This document shows positions 24,356-26,080 of a stretch of DNA of 26,080 nucleotides, one piece after another. Origin of the DNA: JALZVT01 sp964611345. Lineage in GTDB: Bacteria > Pseudomonadota > Gammaproteobacteria > Pseudomonadales > Azotimanducaceae. The notes under the pieces were generated by a model that was given only the letters and a program-made list of their open reading frames with translations, ran no database searches and was not told where the DNA came from. Position numbers and translations under genes: made by a program. The DNA lies in the NCBI GenBank assembly GCA_964611345.1, contig CAZSYU010000053.1:1-26080 (forward strand), read 5' to 3'. Numbering within the stretch: position 1 is the first letter of the stretch; the number at the start of each line of letters is the position of its first letter.

Positions 24356-25029
24356 TGAACACATCTAGATTCTCTGTCCTGCTATTAGCCAGCCTCGCCC
24401 CGCTGTTCGGCGGTTGCGTCACCGCCACCGTGCAAGAAGTTAGGCAGGCCGCCACCGGCATGAGCACTGGCGATTCCGTGGTCGTACTCGGACGCGCCGG
24501 CACCGTGCGAGGAGCCGAAACCGAGGAAGACTTTGTCAGCTGCATTGGTCGCAACATGAGTGGAGGACAGGCAGCGGTTGCAGTTATCAACCAGCAAGAT
24601 TTTCAAGACGCGATGTTTCCATGGTTTGAACCACGCATCGCACCCGTTGCCACAACTGATCTTCCTGAGCTACTTGCCCAACCGCGCATGGTCGAGCGCT
24701 TAGAGGAAATTGGCTTGCGCTATCTGATCTGGGTTGATGGTTCCACCCAACGCACCGACGAATCAGGCACCATGAGCTGCACAATCACTCCCGGCGGTGC
24801 AGGCTGCTTCGGCTTCCTCACCTGGGAACACGATTCTGCCTATGAGGCATCAATATGGGACGTTCGTAACCGTCGACCCGTTGGCAAAATCAGTTCGGAC
24901 GCCAACGGCACAAGCTTCATGCCCGCAGTGGTTGTCCCTGTGCCCTTCATCGCCCGCGTGCGCGCCCAGGCCTGCAACAGCATGGCTAATCAATTGAAGT
25001 CGTTTGTGGTCGATGACGGAGCTTCTTGA
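24355..25029 (+). CDS. Lipoprotein of unknown family
   Basis: The 224-residue protein has an N-terminal N-T-S-R, a hydrophobic stretch and lipobox F-G-G-C with cysteine 21. Val follows the cysteine, which favours outer-membrane sorting. The mature part has several cysteines: one at the D-F-V-S-C-I-G motif near 62, M-S-C near 142, G-C-F-G near 151, and one near the C-terminus. They could form disulfides. The stretch L-R-Y-L-I-W-V-D-G near 123 and the later W-E-H-D-S-A-Y-E-A-S-I-W-D look like central strands of an alpha/beta fold. An AGGA at 24339-24342 precedes the ATG; the open frame extends upstream to 24076 but that part is a shadow of the preceding lipoprotein gene. Confidence 0.85.
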   Translation: MNTSRFSVLLLASLAPLFGGCVTATVQEVRQAATGMSTGDSVVVLGRAGTVRGAETEEDFVSCIGRNMSGGQAAVAVINQQDFQDAMFPWFEPRIAPVATTDLPELLAQPRMVERLEEIGLRYLIWVDGSTQRTDESGTMSCTITPGGAGCFGFLTWEHDSAYEASIWDVRNRRPVGKISSDANGTSFMPAVVVPVPFIARVRAQACNSMANQLKSFVVDDGAS

Positions 25030-25049
25030 GGCAGCTAAAATAGCGGCCT

Positions 25050-25487
25050 ATGGCCGCATCGCTCAGCAATCTCAGTCTAACACTCGCTCAATCCAGCCAA
25101 CAGCGCATACTTCGCGTGGTGGACCTGGGTTACTCCTACACGCTGACCAATACCGTGGATGCCCCCGACCGCAGCCATAAAGATCCGGCAACGATCTTTC
25201 GTGTTGAAATTGATATTATTGGGGACGACGTGCTGTCAGACGACCTGCTTGCCAGGGCAGTTGACCAGCACACTGTGGAGTGTCCTGCGGGCACGACCAT
25301 AGCAACGAACCGTGAGCTGACAGTGGCCCAGGGTCTGCTCGACGAGGACGTCGGGGATGATGAAATTAAACTGGTAGTGCGAGTGCAGCGTGATAACAAC
25401 AACTCCGAATCACGCCAACAAGACTCCCAGTTACAACCAGATCGCATAATCGAAGCGACCACCCCCATCGTCAAAGGAAAATTCTGA
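25050..25487 (+). CDS. Uncharacterised small acidic protein
   Basis: The 145-residue protein has no signal peptide or membrane helix. The first half has a strand-rich pattern (R-I-L-R-V-V-D-L-G-Y-S-Y) and the second is acidic with D-E-D-V-G-D-D-E and a Gln/Asn-rich run. I do not recognise it. It starts 20 nt after the lipoprotein stop, and the next gene begins 1 nt after its stop, so it belongs to the same transcript. Its place at the end of an envelope locus suggests a cytoplasmic accessory, but nothing in the sequence shows a function. Confidence 0.7.
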   Translation: MAASLSNLSLTLAQSSQQRILRVVDLGYSYTLTNTVDAPDRSHKDPATIFRVEIDIIGDDVLSDDLLARAVDQHTVECPAGTTIATNRELTVAQGLLDEDVGDDEIKLVVRVQRDNNNSESRQQDSQLQPDRIIEATTPIVKGKF

Positions 25488-25488
25488 G

Positions 25489-25977
25489 ATGATTAAAGAC
25501 GAACCAAATATAGCGCCGGCGTCGATATTCCTGCGCCTTGGGGTCACGCTCGTGGCCTTCATGACTCTGTTTTGCCACCTGCTGTTCCTAGCCTTGGTAC
25601 CGCAACTCAAATGCAACGGTGACGAGCCGCCCATCTGGGTGGTGACCTTTCTCACCGCCTTCATCGCTTTTGTAGCAGCACTAAGCCTGCTTGCCGCGCG
25701 CCCGTTAAAATCTGTCGTCCAGGCGCTGAAGTGGGGCTGCATCCCGCTGCTCATACTCATGCCCTTTGGCTTGTTCGGCGTGTTGCCTGTATTTGGTGCG
25801 AGCACACTGGGCGGAGCGCCCATCTGCCCAGGCATCAGCGCCCACTCCAACCTGGTCTGGCAACAGGCTTGGGCGCCCCTGCAGATGGGTCTGCTGGTCA
25901 TCATCGCCATCCAGGTCGCCCGCTATAGGTACATGGCCCGGGAACAGGCTGAGGCCGCCCGCATCCTGGGCAGATAG
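25489..25977 (+). CDS. Four-helix inner-membrane protein of unknown function
   Basis: The 162-residue protein has four hydrophobic segments near 15-38, 49-70, 79-103 and 130-146, with a short polar N-terminus and a charged C-terminus (R-E-Q-A-E-A-A-R). The loop after the first helix contains a Cys and the loop after the third contains P-I-C-P-G, two cysteines that may pair on the outer face. AAAGGA at 25473-25478 supports the ATG at 25489. I do not recognise the family. It is the last gene visible in the locus; the remaining 103 nt of the window show no gene or clear terminator. Confidence 0.78.
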   Translation: MIKDEPNIAPASIFLRLGVTLVAFMTLFCHLLFLALVPQLKCNGDEPPIWVVTFLTAFIAFVAALSLLAARPLKSVVQALKWGCIPLLILMPFGLFGVLPVFGASTLGGAPICPGISAHSNLVWQQAWAPLQMGLLVIIAIQVARYRYMAREQAEAARILGR

Positions 25978-26080
25978 CAAAGCCAGAATGGACCGACAAC
26001 CGACTCAATCAGGCCAATATCGACATTCATGTAGACAAATCATTACTTTTCCGTAAAAACTGTCAAATATACATCCTAAC

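Overview
The window reads as a chromosomal segment of a gammaproteobacterium, probably a free-living marine or aquatic lineage. The best evidence is an AlaA-type alanine aminotransferase that follows the enterobacterial sequence closely, and a YfcM/EpmC-type EF-P hydroxylase, a family I associate with gammaproteobacteria. The exact genus cannot be read from the sequence. A run of exactly 100 N at 13302-13401 marks an assembly gap inside one gene.

Left part (1-11135) is housekeeping. A 5'-truncated rhodanese gene is followed by a membrane-anchored spermidine-synthase-like protein. Then come an orphan protein resembling the C-terminal part of an AMP-ligase (minus strand), a small PilZ-like protein, MsrB (minus), AlaA and a small uncharacterised protein. 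A tightly packed minus-strand run follows, in transcription order: TusA-like, gamma-glutamylcyclotransferase-like, EpmC, 5'-3' exonuclease, L-2-hydroxyglutarate dehydrogenase-like, ATP-NAD-kinase-like and SAM methyltransferase. From the cyclotransferase to the methyltransferase, neighbouring genes overlap or sit within about 10 nt of each other, so these six look like one operon.

Right part (11321-25977) is a long one-directional locus of fourteen genes, nearly all encoding exported or membrane proteins. They are: a TPR protein with a TonB-like C-terminal domain; a repeat-rich Pro-Gly-Gln/collagen-like lipoprotein; a second lipoprotein; a membrane-anchored TPR protein; a membrane-anchored protein with about five PEGA domains and an FGE/SUMF1-type fold lacking the catalytic cysteines; a small secreted protein; a MotA/TolQ/ExbB proton-channel subunit; a degenerate Hsp70/actin-fold protein; two tandem VWA proteins whose N-terminal membrane segments share a S-F-L-D-x3-C-G-F-G-A motif; two more lipoproteins; a small unknown; and a four-helix membrane protein.

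My reading of the right part is an undescribed proton-motive-force-coupled envelope machine. The ExbB-like subunit would form the stator ring. The two VWA proteins would replace ExbD/MotB, with a metal-binding VWA domain in place of the usual peptidoglycan- or TonB-binding domain. PEGA/TPR proteins and lipoproteins would supply the periplasmic scaffold. This is inference from domain content and gene packing. No tRNA, rRNA, CRISPR array, insertion sequence or origin was recognised, and no stretch over 300 nt lacks a gene.
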